NCBI RefSeq assembly: GCF_021130785.1
Contig: NC_060212.1
Location: forward strand, 149,230,001 to 149,294,000
DNA: 64,000 nt
Direction: 5' to 3'
Source of the DNA: Homalodisca vitripennis
Taxonomy: Eukaryota > Arthropoda > Insecta > Hemiptera > Cicadellidae
Shown: positions 1-13,129 of the stretch, in pieces
Layout: each line of letters begins with the position of its first letter
Position numbering within the stretch: the stretch's first letter is position 1
The notes under the pieces: generated by a model
Seen by the model: only the letters and a program-made list of their open reading frames with translations
Told to the model about the DNA's origin: nothing
The model's database searches: none
Translations under genes and position numbers: made by a program

Positions 1-477
1 TAATATCTTTATAGTGCAAATTGTTCTTATTTCAACCCTTTTTGCAGCCACTGATGAACACAGAATAAGAAGGTATCTAGATGAGAAAATTAACGTATTC
101 AGTAAAGACTTTTTACTGTACATTTTTAAAAAAATGTTAAGCACGCAGTGCTCGTTAAGTACTGTAATTCAGATTTTTATCTAACATTTACTATAAATTT
201 AACGACTGTTATAAAACCTGTCTTGGTTTTCTTTTCATAGAAGTAGGCTTCTCAGACCTGTGTATGTATTTCCCTGATCCGGAAAACCTGCTATGGAACA
301 AAAAAAAAAATACTAAGAACGATAGTAAGTAAATTACAATGATCATAAATTGACGTTCGTTATATGACACATAATTACTTTATAAATATTTTCTTGATCG
401 TGGTCAGAATACAATCTCAACATTAGCGTCAGAAGTATAATTCACTCGAAGCAGAAGTACATACAGGGTGACAATTA

Positions 478-504
478 AGTCTGGAACCTCTTTTTTAATT
501 TTTG
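478..504. mobile_element. possible DNA-transposon terminus
   Basis: After a TA dinucleotide (465-466 region) the sequence CAGGGTGACAATTAAGTC begins at about 466, followed by TGGAACCTC. CAGGGTG-type ends next to TA are common in mariner/Tc1-like and related elements. I could not find the matching inverted end within several kb, so this could be a solo or truncated end, or chance. Confidence 0.25.
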
Positions 505-1467
505 AACCACAATAGAAAGAAATACCAAAGTTCACACGTGCTTACTGGTGATAGTAACGCACACATCTGTCCAATTACCGACCGGATAATCCCTTTGGGG
601 GACGGTCCACAAGGAGTCAGACAAAATTCTTAAATAGCAGCATAGGTCAAGTTTGGTATCAAATTATTGTACTTGTTAGCAGAGTACAATTCCGCAAACC
701 GGATTTCAAAAGGTGGATTTATTCACTAGTTATAGCTGTTTGAATTATAAACTATTGAACAATTGTTAAATTATTAAGTATTACAAGTAAACACCAATTT
801 TTAAGTACCTGTGATCAAAGTAAGTGTTCAAAATGTTCCCCTCCCATCATCTGACAATGTAGTAATCGAAGCCAGGAATCAATAATTATTACCAATAACA
901 AAACTATTGTTAGAATGTGAAAGTGGTCTTTGGGATCTAATCTGATCAGATCGTTACAACATCCATCACAAAATAACTCAATCAAAAATTAATGGGTCAA
1001 ATTAGCAGAGATCTTTTTAAGGCCAAAGCTGAGATAAAATCTTTCTTGATGAATGTTCTTAAGTTTTTGGAATGCTCAGGATATTTGAAAATATGTGCTT
1101 ATGTAATATAATGTGCTTTTACTTTGACTTCGATGAATGCATAAGTCTGCATACATAGATAACTACATAGTAAGTAGAATTAATTATTTATTTTAAAGAT
1201 ATAAATATAATATATTATGTCACTGTTACTAAAATATATTCATGAAATGTTATATAAATTTCTCATGTCCATTCATGACAAATTATGAGCGAAACGACAG
1301 TAAATATGTATGAAATAATACCATTAGGTAACATCAATATATAAAGCAAATAACGTAGAGAATGTACAAGAAGATTTGGCGCTGCACTAAAATGTTCAGT
1401 AGTAGTACATACATATTGAAATGTCTAAAGGAACTTTTAAGTATTACACACTTTTTTATTATATCTG

Positions 1468-1471
<4 letters not shown>

Positions 1472-1537
<66 letters not shown>
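1472..1537. repeat. (TA)n microsatellite
   Basis: Uninterrupted TA alternation of about 66 bp directly visible in the sequence. Confidence 0.97.
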
Positions 1538-1541
<4 letters not shown>

Positions 1542-2984
1542 AATATTTTTCTGTGGAGATATTTTTTTAATTACATTACAATATGTAATCAGTTACAAAT
1601 CGAAGACTTTAGAGAACTTTACTTTTATTTGTAGACTATTTTTAGTGAAAACTTACTTCAAATATTTTAAATAATATATGGAGCTTAAACGAATTTAAAG
1701 CGTTGACTATATGCAAATTTTTAGTTAAATATTCAAAATTAAATAGGCATCTTTATGAAAACTAAATTTTCTAAGAATTGTCATAATATACGTCTAGTTG
1801 GGATAAATATCAAACTTTTATTCATTATGATCAATAATTAACATGTCATATCAAACAGTTTTTTTATTCTAATAACAACTATGAAAGAAAAACGGCTGCT
1901 TTTTATTCTGTTCAGACCTTAGCGAGAAATGCGTTGTTTGAGTAACACATACGCGATTGCGGCACATGCGCTGACCTCCATGAAATATTAATGTCATGTA
2001 TTCGTACAATTATCCTGAAACGATGTATGGTGATACATATTCAGATATGAAAAAAAGATATACTCGCAATAGGTGAAACATGCTTAGACTTCCAATTTGA
2101 GTAAGCTGAACAACTTTGAATAAAGTATTTAAGTTTAACTGTTGTAGTAGACTAGACTGTAGTTTCCTCCACTTGCTGTTATTTTTTTTTATTATTACAT
2201 TGACAATCGGTGCAAAAACTATTAAGTTATTACTTTATTTATAGTTATAGAGAATTATTTGCATAAAATGTATTCTTACATTCATTAGACGTAAAGTATC
2301 TACGTATCAATGAATAGTGGACATAAATTCGTGCAACATTATTCAAAAATTGATACAGTTGGTAATACATACATATTCCAAATTCATGTTTTATACATAT
2401 GCTAATGAAGCACTGTTAACATGGTTTTACATGACTTAAATAAAATCTAAGAAATTCTATTTTATTAAATATATTGAACTTCCGAATTGAATTTAAATGC
2501 TAAACTAAAATAAATTAAGGATTTTAAGATTTTCAAATTGAATTTGTTTAATTTGGCGAAACATTTAGCATACAGTCTTTGTTAAGGCATTTGAAAAAAT
2601 CCACTGAATCTTTAGGCACATCGTTATGTACTTAATAGCGTCATATAATGTACATTACTAGAGAAAGCATACTAATTTTAAAAGCATAATATTATGAAAT
2701 ACGCATTCAAGAAAACAACATATAAGATATATCAAAAAGAAAGTAAACCCTATTGATACAAGTCTTATTTCCATTTTACTAGTCATACCTGAGTGTTAAT
2801 ATTCCAAAACATTATCTGGAAATCTAGAAATCTACGTAGATCAAAAGTATCATTTACGTATATTTTACAGTCAAAGAATATGACATCTTATGTAACTCAC
2901 AAATGCTCTCATAATTATCAATTATAAGAGGTGTAAGTTATAAGGCTCAAAGCCTTTCACTGGGAAGTGAAAAAAATAGATTAC

Positions 2985-3840
2985 GTAGCTATGATGGGGA
3001 GGGTTGACTCATTGTGAATGCTGAATTTAGATTCAGTTCACCTTCTTCTTGGGTCTGGATCTAGATGTCTGGAATCTGACTCCTGGAATCTGGAGTCATG
3101 TCATGTCAACAAGCCAACTCGGGGCTAGTACGAGCAAGGCCAATTGTTAGTTTGTGAAGCGAACAGTTTTTTTTTCCTGACTAAAAGCAAGGAACCGACC
3201 AACTCAAAGGTCTCGGTTCGGCAATAAAACAGCAAATAGATATAGATCACAATGTCTGGAATCTGACTCCTGGAATCTGGAGTCATGTCATGTCAACAAG
3301 CCAACTCGGGGCTAGTATGAGCAAGGTCAATTGTTAGTTTGTGAAGCGAACAGTTTTGTCTCCTAACTTAAAACAAGGAACCGACCAACTCAAAGGTCTC
3401 GGTTCGGCAATAAAACAGCAAATAGATATAGATCACAATGTCTGGAATCTGACTCCTGGAATCTGGAGTCATGTCATGTCAACAAGCCAACTCGGGGCTA
3501 GTACGAGCAAGGCCAATTGTTAGTTTGTGAAGCGAACAGTTTTTTCTCCTGACTAAAAGCAAGGAACCGACCAACTCAAAGGTCTCGGTTCGGCAATAAA
3601 ACAGCAAATAGATACAGATCACAATGTCTGGAATCTGACTCCTGGAATCTGGAGTCGTGTTCGTCAGTAGGAATAAGAAAATGCTCAAAACGAACTCTTT
3701 GATAGTATCAACACAGAGACACTTAGACTACAAAACAAAATGTACTATAGGTTAAGAGGTATTCTCAATGTCTCATCAGGTGCATGATTGAGTGCACTGC
3801 GAAGTTTCTTAGACGAACATGACTCCACATTGTTGGAGTC
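2985..3840 (+). repeat. Dispersed repeat family A, copy 1, with internal tandem array
   Basis: This block shares left-hand sequence (AGCTATGATGGG at 2987) with a copy at 45.35 kb. It shares right-hand sequence (CAGAGACACTTAGACTAC near 3714, then GAGGTATTCTC and TCTCATCA) with copies at 36.2 and 45.6 kb. Its middle is expanded into the 186-bp tandem array listed separately. No protein is recognisable, so it is probably a non-autonomous element or a fragment of a longer one. Order of events inferred: the element inserted, then an internal segment was tandemly amplified. Confidence 0.6.
3065..3656 (+). repeat. 186-bp tandem repeat, about 3.2 copies
   Basis: The phrase ATGTCTGGAATCTGACTCC recurs at 3065, 3252, 3438 and 3624, giving periods of 187, 186 and 186 bp with very few differences between copies. 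Each unit carries a small inverted repeat, TGACTCC ... GGAGTCA, with an 8-bp loop. A diverged single copy of part of the unit lies at 6796-6952. Short open frames across the array are by-products of the repeat. Confidence 0.95.
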
Positions 3841-4445
3841 AAGTATGCGATAGAGTCAGTTTCAGACGGTGCACTTAAAGGGTGATGAACTGGAGCTAAT
3901 CTTAACATTAACATTACTTGAGATAATATGTAAAAATATCAAGAAAGATTTTGTCTCCACATATTTTTTGTCGAGCATAATTCTGTTTCAAACTAAAAAA
4001 AAAACTGTCTCCTTGAAATCTTGTGAAGGATACGGTTTCATGAAAAGCGATAATCTTGAAAAAATGTGGAACGTAAGCTGCATATACAGTAAAACTAGTG
4101 TCTTATCTAAAGTTAGTCTTCAACTTTAGTGTAATTTAAATGGGGTTTTATTACCAATAAAACCTGGTGAGTACAAGCTGCTATATTGTAAGCAGCGTTC
4201 AACTAGATCAATTTATTGCAAAAAATTATGTACACTTTTTTAGTAGAATCTTACTTTATTACTTTAGTGCATTTGAAATGCATTAAAAATAGTAATTACT
4301 TAAATATTAATTACTCGTATCCGTAATAATTGTCAAAGCCCAGTAACCTACATAGTTTATTTTATGTCATAGAAATTCAAAACTATTAATCCAATCATTC
4401 TTACTAAAACTTTATAATATACCCATGTAACCATTCCTCTGTTTC

Positions 4446-4733
4446 ATGTGGAAAAGTCAAAGAGTCTCAAAGGAGGCTATTATTGGGGTTGCAATTTCAT
4501 GGACGAAAGATGTATTAACCACTTATGAGCTCGGTTATGATAATCGAGAGATACCAAATCTCGAGCCACACCCCTTACCACACCCGGATTGTTTTCAAGT
4601 AAAAAAGAATATCGCTTGTTATTTATTAACTGGGTCAGTATACTGCGACATTGTGCGGATGAAAAACCCTCCCAACGATCTGTCTCACCTGCCGGTACTA
4701 GCACCGTTCGAACTTAAAGAGGGAGCGTCATAG
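4446..4733 (+). other. Unrecognised 95-codon open frame
   Basis: An ATG-initiated frame of 95 codons sits in a locally GC-richer segment. The antisense strand is also open for 74 codons (4480-4704), which argues that base composition rather than selection keeps it open. The predicted product has no signal peptide, membrane segment or family motif that I recognise. There is no obvious splice acceptor or promoter for it. It could be a decayed transposon fragment or a spurious frame; I do not assign a function. Confidence 0.2.
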
Positions 4734-6780
4734 AAAATGTTTGACGAGATGAAGACATGTCTCCAACTAGTTAGTTACAAACGTCGTCGCGGCGATAGGT
4801 AATACAGTAAGTGTAGCCAACAAAATCTCGCTCTGTTGGATTCTGAGTTTTGGAATCTATAAACGAGGTGCCTTATAACAGCAGATATGATTGTGTTCTT
4901 TAAAATAAGTCTGTGTATTAGGAAAAACTTTAAAAAATTCTGAACTGACAAACATAATATTTTAGAACTTCTAACTAGAAGATTTAAGTTAATTAGTGGT
5001 ATATGATTTTTGGAAGAAGGAAAATTCATCTATTAAAGTATAAGCTATATCTGGATTGTTATGCGATATCCTCTTGGTTTAACAATATCTGTATAAATAA
5101 TTAATCTCGTAAGTGGACAGTTAATTAAGTTAAAATACGATCAGGGTTGAATTTCCAAACCAGTTTTCCCTATAACACTACGTATTTTCAAATTATAATG
5201 TAGATAATTGGCTAATTACTCAGCTTTTTATAAAAACAATAATTTTAAAATTGAAATAGGAAACAAACGTACCTACTCAACTAATTATTCACAATTACTT
5301 ATTTGGAAAATTAAAAATTATATTATCCGGATAGGTATCCAATTTATACAAATAATTAGTTTCTAGAAACACTATCAAGTTTTTTTTAAAGAAAAGAGAC
5401 TTTTAGAATAATTTTTTTCATAAATTTATCTGTACAGTAGGTAGGCTGTAAAGAATAGTCAGGAATGGAAGGGTCGGACCCTTTATGGAAATAAAAGTCA
5501 AAATAATATTACAATTTATTTTGTTTTAAAGTAATTGTTGCTGTTTCATAAAGGTGGCATTTTTATTAACTAGCTGTCGACAAAGAATAGAAAAGTAATG
5601 ATAAAGGCAAACATTTTGCTAAAAATGAATGTCTTTTGCATAAAAATTAAACATCATTTACGAGTAATAAATTTTCAAGAGAATACTAGTGTCTTGGGGG
5701 ATATGAAATAGTATTAAGCTGGTTTCACAGAAACTGTTTTAAATAAAATGATTAATTGCAAAGATTAAAAAAATTAAAATATGTGACTTTAAGAGAAACA
5801 ATTTACCATTAATTGTAACATGTATTATGATAAAATAATAATAGTCTAGGTCTCTCATGCACTCCGTCTCGTTTCTACTTTTGATTGTTGCTCTACATTT
5901 GTATTTTTAGAAATATGACAAAATTCTCTTAAAGTCTAAAATGGGTATTTTTGGCATTACAATAATACTCCCTGAAAACCTATTTAGAAGAATTGAAGAG
6001 GTTTAGATTGTTACCATGTTGTAGAAGGAGAAGCGGCGGTAGAGGCAGCTCCTCTCACAGCATCACGTACCTCTTTGTTTCCTATAAGAACACCAATGAC
6101 CTCAATAAACTGGTGCATGATTAGCATTTCCCAACCTTTTATTAAACAGCATGTCTCAATGCGCAAAGACATTAATCTGCTGTTTTTTATGACATTTAAA
6201 TTATAACTTCAATAGTATTTAAGAAATAAAGATCTTTACTTTAGGTAATTTCTTGATACCAGCAGAATCTAGCATACTTGATTTATCCATAAGTTAAAAA
6301 TATGAAATAGGAAAAGAAGCAAAATGTATGAGACTCTCTCATCTTGAAAAACATAATTAAATAGAGTTAATATGAAATATATTTCTTTGGAATAAAAAAA
6401 ATCCATTTTTGGAAATTTCAAAATCTATGTAGAAAACATCCTAAAATTGCCAAAATATACTGATTTAGAAACCAATTGTGAACGATAATGTAGGATTCCA
6501 AATTTCATTACTTATTTAAATATAATTTCAAAGGAAATTATTAAACAATTAAGCCACTAACCCTGATTTACTACCAAATGTTTTAACTCCATGGTCTTCG
6601 AGAATTACAATTCCTACAGTCACTCAGTTAAAATAAAACTTTATTTTAAACAATGCATTATATCAGGCCACGACATTTCGAAAAGATAAGTAGGCATTTG
6701 TATACATCCGGTAGGTTATTTTCATCGGCAGTGTATATTTCAGTCCAGAGACATCGAGTAACACGCGTCTGACGAGTTTT

Positions 6781-6990
6781 AGTAACAGGCTATAACAAGC
6801 CAACTCGGGGTTAGTACGAGCAAGTCCAATTGTTAGTTTATGAAGCGAACAGTTTTGTCTCCAAACTTAAAGCAAGGGATATGCATTGAAATTGCTTGTC
6901 GACCAACTCTTGGCATTAACACAGCAAATAGATATACGAGTAGATCACAAAAGTAACTGCCGCATTCTCAGATACTTCGAAAGTAAAATA
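6781..6990 (+). repeat. Diverged single copy of the 186-bp family-A unit
   Basis: From CAAGCCAACTCGGGGTTAG (6796) through GAAGCGAACAGTTTTGTCTC to AACAGCAAATAGATATACG the order of words matches the 186-bp unit of 3065-3656, with substitutions and small insertions. It shows that the tandem unit also exists as a dispersed sequence. Confidence 0.85.
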
Positions 6991-8974
6991 ATTTTCTACT
7001 TCATTCCAATTTTTGTTTTTTTAATTTCGGAGGTTTTTAAAAATAAAAATAAATGTGTACTTTTATACCAAATTTCAGAATCAATATTTATGAAAGTTTG
7101 CTAAATTTAAAAAATGTTGACCACTGTTCTTATGACCCTTTTTAAAAGTATATCCTGGTACCAATTTTCTTGTAACTTACTTAATTATACAGAAAGATAT
7201 TTTCACATTGGGCCCCAGTTGATATTGCAATCGATAATTTAAATATCACAAGTATCTGCTCTAGAAGGTGCATCTGTTAAAGAAGAACGTTAAAGATATA
7301 ACTTCTCGTAACTAACAACCAATATATCTGCATTTGCTATTTTATAAAAAATTACGCTCAAAATTATATTTATTAGACTAAATTAGTGAAACAATCACGA
7401 TAGACTCTTATGGCAAAAGTTGATCAATACATTTTTATTACACCTAATATTTACAGAACTAGTGAGAAAGTGAACTATTTAAAGATTAGGTACTAGCTAG
7501 CACTTACTGGCATTATTTTTTGAAAACTCTTATGCATATATCATCTTACTTTTATGCGTTAGTACAATAGTCCTGAAAATCTCCTTTGTAAAACGAATTA
7601 GTGTTTCTATTTCAGATTATAAATCGGTTACTTTAACGAGATGATAAATTGTGTCACGATTTTTGTTTTCGAATAAAATACCACTGTTAGTCTGCAAACA
7701 GTTATTTTTATAATGATTTACATTATATTTTATTTTAAATTGTTGGTTTTCAATGCAGTTTTCAAAAAATATGTTATTTGCTAAAAGTTTAAGTTTAAAC
7801 TAAAAACGTTTGCAAACAAATACGTATAGGTAGCGTAACATGTAAAATGACTCGCACCACTAATTGCTATTGTTTAATTATCTCTCTCATTATTACTATA
7901 GTTAGTAACTGAGGTTCGTGTTTCGACAAAATTCTGATCAAGTATAAAACATTACAATAAAAAATAAATTACCATTCCTTACTACGTGTTTTTTCTATCA
8001 TCAACATTTCTGGCAAAAAGTGATACATTGAAATAAGGTGTAATCAAGGAAAGTTCACAAGAAAAATATTATATCTGCATCAGATAAGAGTGATCAAAAA
8101 TAAATAGTTTAAACGCAAGATAAAATGTATGCTAACTGTACTTTCAGGCAACTTTTATATTTCACTTTAAAACCATTTATGAAAAACTTTTACTATTATA
8201 AACTAAGTTTCTTGGCACAAATAATAGCCTACACACTGTCATATATGCGAGAGGACGGTTCGACTTGAAGATGCTGAAATGTGGATTAAATGCACATTAT
8301 AACACTGTAATTATATGAGTAAGCTACTTGAGAAATAGTATAATCTAAAAATCTTTAAAAGCATACATCCTAGTAATATTATAACTAGATAGTACAAATT
8401 CTATTATTAGTAATAATTTACTATTAGGAATGTCAATATCTTTTACGATTTATATTTATAATATTGTAAGTGGACTCAATTCTTTACACGTAATAAAGAT
8501 TTCATTAGCAAAAGGGTACAAATTTTCCCAATGTTCTTCTCGAATTTAACACAAAATGTACTTGGAGAGTTCAAACAATTTAGTTTAGTTTAATTTCTGA
8601 CGTAAATACAGCGATACACGGTCAGTATTTTTATCATGAAATTTATAGTTTTATTATGAAATTTATTCATATTTTATTAGTTTTCTGAGTGCTTTGAACA
8701 TTTTTATTCTGGATTTCTTTCTATGTTTAGCAAAAATTTTACTTTAAATATCAAGGATCTATTCGTTTATGTCACAATTATCAAAATTATATCTACTTGA
8801 CAATTCAAAAATTCTGATCTCCGGAGGCTGTAATAATAATTATTCATGCTTCTGCATATTTCCAATTATTTTATCCAAATAATTAATATACTCTTTCCTG
8901 TATTAAAACTTTAATTTTCACGCTCATATCGGAACGTTAGTCATACATCTGACATAGTAACATAAAATTTATTA

Positions 8975-9310
8975 TATCGATTAAGGCGGCCCCTCGCCCA
9001 CCATCGGGAGAGGTCTAGCCACCGCGACGTCTGCAGGACGCTATCTACCATTACGCTAGTTCTCGGAGGTGTTACCGCATAGGGCGGGGGTGGAGGTGGC
9101 GTCAGGCGTCGCGGCGTTGCTATATATAGGGGCTCGCACTGTCGCTGGCGTCGGCACGACACACTACACTCGCGGCCCGGCACTGCACTGGCTGGGAGGC
9201 GGCGTCCGACCACCCCCGACACCGCCGCCCCCAGCGCCCCTGGCGGCGCCGCCTCACACGCTGGCTCATTAATGCCGCGCTTACTACGCGTCAATACGTC
9301 ACCAATCATT
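8975..9310. promoter_or_regulatory. CpG-rich island with TATA box, candidate promoter
   Basis: This is by far the most GC- and CpG-dense stretch in the window and its borders are abrupt against AT-rich flanks. A TATA-box match, TATATATA, lies at 9121-9128 inside it, immediately followed by GGGGCTCGCAC. The element is palindromic, so transcription direction is open. On the plus strand a pyrimidine-rich initiator-like word CTACACT occurs at 9164-9170, but it is farther from the TATA box than usual. Two overlapping open frames (9069-9272 plus, 8941-9309 minus) are proline- and arginine-rich in the way GC-rich DNA forces, and I do not call them genes. A 5' untranslated first exon is the most plausible content, but no splice donor could be fixed. 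Confidence 0.5.
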
Positions 9311-9487
9311 CATTCACTGGTACCGGTGACCCCGACTCCTCCCTGTCACCTCTTGTACGGTATATCGTACACCTCAGATACTCCGTATAAGATAAACTTG
9401 ATCAAGTAGGCCTAATCGTTGAAACAATTGCATGCGTGCACCTAGAGGTCATTGAACTGTCGTAACTGCCGAGCCTCGTGCCGCTCG

Positions 9488-9543
9488 TTTTCTCTGTGTA
9501 AAGTTGGGTTATAACTTTCAAACGCTAACGTGTACAGAGAAAA
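9488..9543. other. Nested inverted repeat (hairpin)
   Basis: Outer perfect 10-bp arms TTTTCTCTGT (9488-9497) and ACAGAGAAAA (9534-9543) enclose a second inverted pair AAAGTT/AACTTT. The fold is small and asymmetric, unlike a standard microRNA precursor. Confidence 0.5.
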
Positions 9544-10967
9544 TTAAATTAAGCTTGCAAAAAAGTTCATAATTCTTAAAAAGTCCTTTGGCTATTTTTA
9601 TCAAAAAAAGATAAAGTTGAGTAACCAATGGCAACGTTAACTATGAGAATTTTCTCGCATTGATTATTTTGCTCTACTTTGACATAATTTTATAAAAAAA
9701 TACTTACATTACTAACATCATAAAACAACTGGAATATTTTTAATATAAGATATAATCCTATAGTACTTCATTTCAATACTTGCCAAAATACAGTTCAATA
9801 GTTTTATATTTGTATTGTGATTTTTTTATTTTTAAATAGTTTGTTACTGACCGTTAGTTCAATTTTTTTAATGTCAAAATAATGCAAAAATCTATATTAA
9901 CTATTTCAAAACACTAATACACTGTGGTATCCTGCTTTCCTACTGAGGCAGACACTTTTATGTTACAATAAAAAATTTATTTATTATTTATTATTATTGT
10001 TTTAAGTTTTTTATTTACTCAATATAACCAAAAATGATTACTAACTGAACTGGGTCAGTAACAAAGTGCTCATCTGCTGTGTTACTACTAGGACATTTCT
10101 TTTGGTCCTTCCCTGTAAAGAGTTTTAGAACGATAGTGAATAGCTTTATTCCACACTATTTGCTACGATTGATCATTTGAATTAACAAATCATTCTACAG
10201 GTTTTCTCTTAATAAAAGACAACCCACCATTCAAACTATACACTGTAGCCTACTTATATACATATACATAATTAGTTTGCATAGAGTTGGTGAAATTCAG
10301 TTGCAATCAACATTTTTTTCAATATCTGGTTAATTTGTATACTCAGTATTTTCAAATATTCCTTTAATTTTTTATTGAACATTCTTCAGTTTTCAGTATC
10401 ATTGTAAATGAGTTTACATTTGTATATAATAATAAAATTTACTACACAGTAAATGCAATATTTATTTGCGAATACTTGCAGCTAATGTGTTAGTACAGGA
10501 TGTTGTTTGACATCTTTGTCTTCATGCGTTGAGTTGAATCATTTGATACGTTTTATCGTACTTTACGTCTTTTTCTATGAATTATCAAATACAAAAATAT
10601 GTTAGGATCAATGTAAGTTCCATGGCATGTATGTTCTTGAGAATCGTCTACATTTAAATTAAACATTAGTTAAAAGAGTGAAGTCACAAAACAAATAAAA
10701 TAAAAGGTATATAATTGTTCTTCACGAGTTAATAAATTAAATTCTTGACAATATTTTAAATATTATATACCAAACAAATATTGATAGAAAAAACCCTCAA
10801 AAGATAAGTAGCTGTTGAAAATAACAGTCGCACAATTTAAAAAAATTGTATTAATCCTTGAAGGGAGATTAAAAATGTATTTCTTTAACATTATTACAAA
10901 TTAACTATCCGTAAAATCAACACATCAGTAAATTCACACCTATTCACATATATAGAATTGATGTATG

Positions 10968-10971
<4 letters not shown>

Positions 10972-11024
<53 letters not shown>
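10972..11024. repeat. (TA)n microsatellite
   Basis: Uninterrupted AT alternation of 53 bp, preceded by a short (ATGT) run. The 114-codon minus-strand frame across it is largely I/Y translation of the repeat. Confidence 0.97.
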
Positions 11025-11028
<4 letters not shown>

Positions 11029-12059
11029 CACATCAAAGTCTGCGGTATTGGGCGAGTAAGGAACCTCGTAGTAGTTTTTCTTCTGTAATAAATTTATAAT
11101 CTGTGTAAAGTATGGGGTGTATTTTGTGTGTTCCAGTACATCTTTGTACAGATGTGGCAATGAATTTAACCAAAGCCCTAGAATGTAACCGAAGACAATC
11201 AAAAACCCATACAGAGCGTTGCTTGCACTAACAAACACAGCTCACTCGCGCTATATATCCAGTGAATTTTAGTTTTAACTCTGCCCGTAGAATTGCTCTT
11301 AAATTGTATTAATGTCATTACAAGTATATTTCACGATTGTTTCATTCCATTATCTAACTAACCAACGAAGTGAAGCAAGAAAGAGGAAATAATGCTTTAA
11401 GTGTAGTGCTTGAAATATTAGACTCTAAAAGTGATTTACTAGTTTTTAGGCCCAAAAGCGTTTTCTGGGATTTTGCCATCTAGTAATGGTTAAAATCTCA
11501 ATTAAAAATTAACGGTTTGTTGCTGTTTCAATACCCCAAAAAAATTAAATCTAGAAGCCACAAATACGAGTAGGTACTAGGACCAGTTAAAGAAGAATTC
11601 ACTAGTGTTACGTTGAATACACGATAATGAATTTATACGTCTAGCAGTAAGATAGCGTAGTCTAACTGTGCATGCAACATACTTCATTGAAAATTCAGCC
11701 AACCATACATTGCCTGTAAAATAAAAATACAATATGACATGTTTAGAAGTTTTTTGGTGTAAGATAAAATGAAGACAAAAGTTTATTTAAAAAATTATGG
11801 TTGCCTGTAAAGTCGGTTTTACGGGAGAAGATTTTACGTGACAACGTCTTTTTCTCGGTAGAATATTTATTGATATGAATATTATTAAATTGCACAATAG
11901 GAACAAGGAATTGAATGAAAATAAGAATTGCACAAATTTTAACTATAGAAATATATTTTGTTTACTAAAACATTGTACATTATTTGAAATTAATTAAAAT
12001 TTGTTATTGTAAATGGTAAAGTTGAATAAAACATTTACTAAAACTGGAATTTGAAATTC

Positions 12060-12620
12060 TTGCTAAACACAGTTAAATTCTAACTCCGCGCGTGGTGATT
12101 GGTCGGTTTAGTTCGTTTGTTTGGTCGCACTGTTATGACAGGTTAGAGGTTATAATTTGTTATTTTAAATGTTTGGCTAGCAATACGCGCTGTTTCTTCT
12201 CAATCGACTGAATTACGATTGATTGCAGAGTGATTTAAACTAATAATTTACTTAACACTATCAACATTTGTCAATAGTATGACATAACCTATAAACTCAG
12301 TTTCTCAACTTTTGTGTCAATCTAACAATTAATCAATCAATCATAGTTTACGATAATGAAATATCAGTGTACAATTGTTTACCTTTATTGTTGTAGTTGT
12401 TGTAAATGACGAATCTAAGCACTCCACATTTTCACGAATAAACATAGTTATCTACTTTATCCCGTGCGGCGGACCCACAGTTATCTGCTTTATCCCGTGC
12501 GGATCCCGTGCGGCGGACCCACTGGACGGGCATCGTAACGTTACCGGGCGTTACACTTTTTCATGAGTGACTCCGAGCCGAGCCGCAACCTAATTTAAGA
12601 CGTTGTCACGTCAAAACGTT
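12060..12620. promoter_or_regulatory. GC-richer block with CCAAT-type box and short duplications
   Basis: ATTGG (reverse CCAAT) sits at 12098-12102 within CCGCGCGTGGTGATTGGTCGG. Farther on, the segment AGTTATCTACTTTATCCCGTGCGG at 12447 is duplicated at 12479, and CCCGTGCGGCGGACCCAC occurs twice (near 12461 and 12505). The block ends with GAGCCGAGCCGCAACC near 12577. Composition resembles a regulatory island or the end of a transposon; I cannot separate these. Confidence 0.3.
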
Positions 12621-13129
12621 TTAAAACTCCAATTGCTTAGTATTTGAGACCTTATTTTTAGTACCCATATTTAGTCTAGCCAGAAATTAAAAAATTGCCG
12701 TTATTGGAAAATAAATACAACTTATTATTGATATAACAGTCAGTTATGGGGAAGGTTTAAGTGAATGTCCCAAAGTAACTTAAAATAAATTAAAAGTGTC
12801 TCCATAACTTAAAAACTCAACATTTACAAATTAAGTGCTTTAAATACTAAGAGGCACTTCTAAAACTTAATTATATAACGTATGTACATTTTATGCAGGA
12901 TGTATATCCATTCAATATAAAGTTCACTTTATATTTCACAAGTAAAATACGTTTAACTTTAAAGTATTTTTCAAAAAACGAACTGCGTAACTGTAAATTT
13001 ATGCATGCAACATTATTTGCAATGATACTACACTTTTCTTGTGTATCTTTTCTTTTAATTCATTTACCTAACCTAAGCGATGTTAGTAGCGTAAACTATT
13101 TTACAATAAAGGTCTTTCAAGTTGTTGAA

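Larger units (their letters stand above)
1..2984. other. AT-rich non-coding stretch
   Basis: No coding sequence is supported. The only points of note are a possible transposon terminus near 478-504, a moderately GC-richer segment around 540-620, and the (TA)n tract at 1472-1537, listed separately. The two short open frames overlapping 1334-1634 are mostly translations of the TA repeat (alternating I and Y) and are not genes. Confidence 0.6.
3841..8969. other. AT-rich stretch, mostly featureless
   Basis: Apart from the unrecognised open frame at 4446-4733 and the diverged repeat copy at 6781-6990, I see no gene, RNA or element here. The short open frames at 3869-4129, 4775-5029 and 6886-7104 have AT-driven composition and no recognisable motif. 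Confidence 0.6.

Noticed and set aside
1334..1634. Open frames over the (TA)n tract, and similar ones at 10894-11238 and 44080-44314
   Set aside because: They are I/Y translations of dinucleotide repeats with short random flanks.
9069..9309. Proline/arginine-rich frames on both strands of the CpG island
   Set aside because: GC-rich DNA has few stops. No motif, no splice evidence, and both strands are open.
9488..9543. microRNA precursor
   Set aside because: Arms of 10 bp with a 36-nt interior are too short and asymmetric for a standard pre-miRNA stem.
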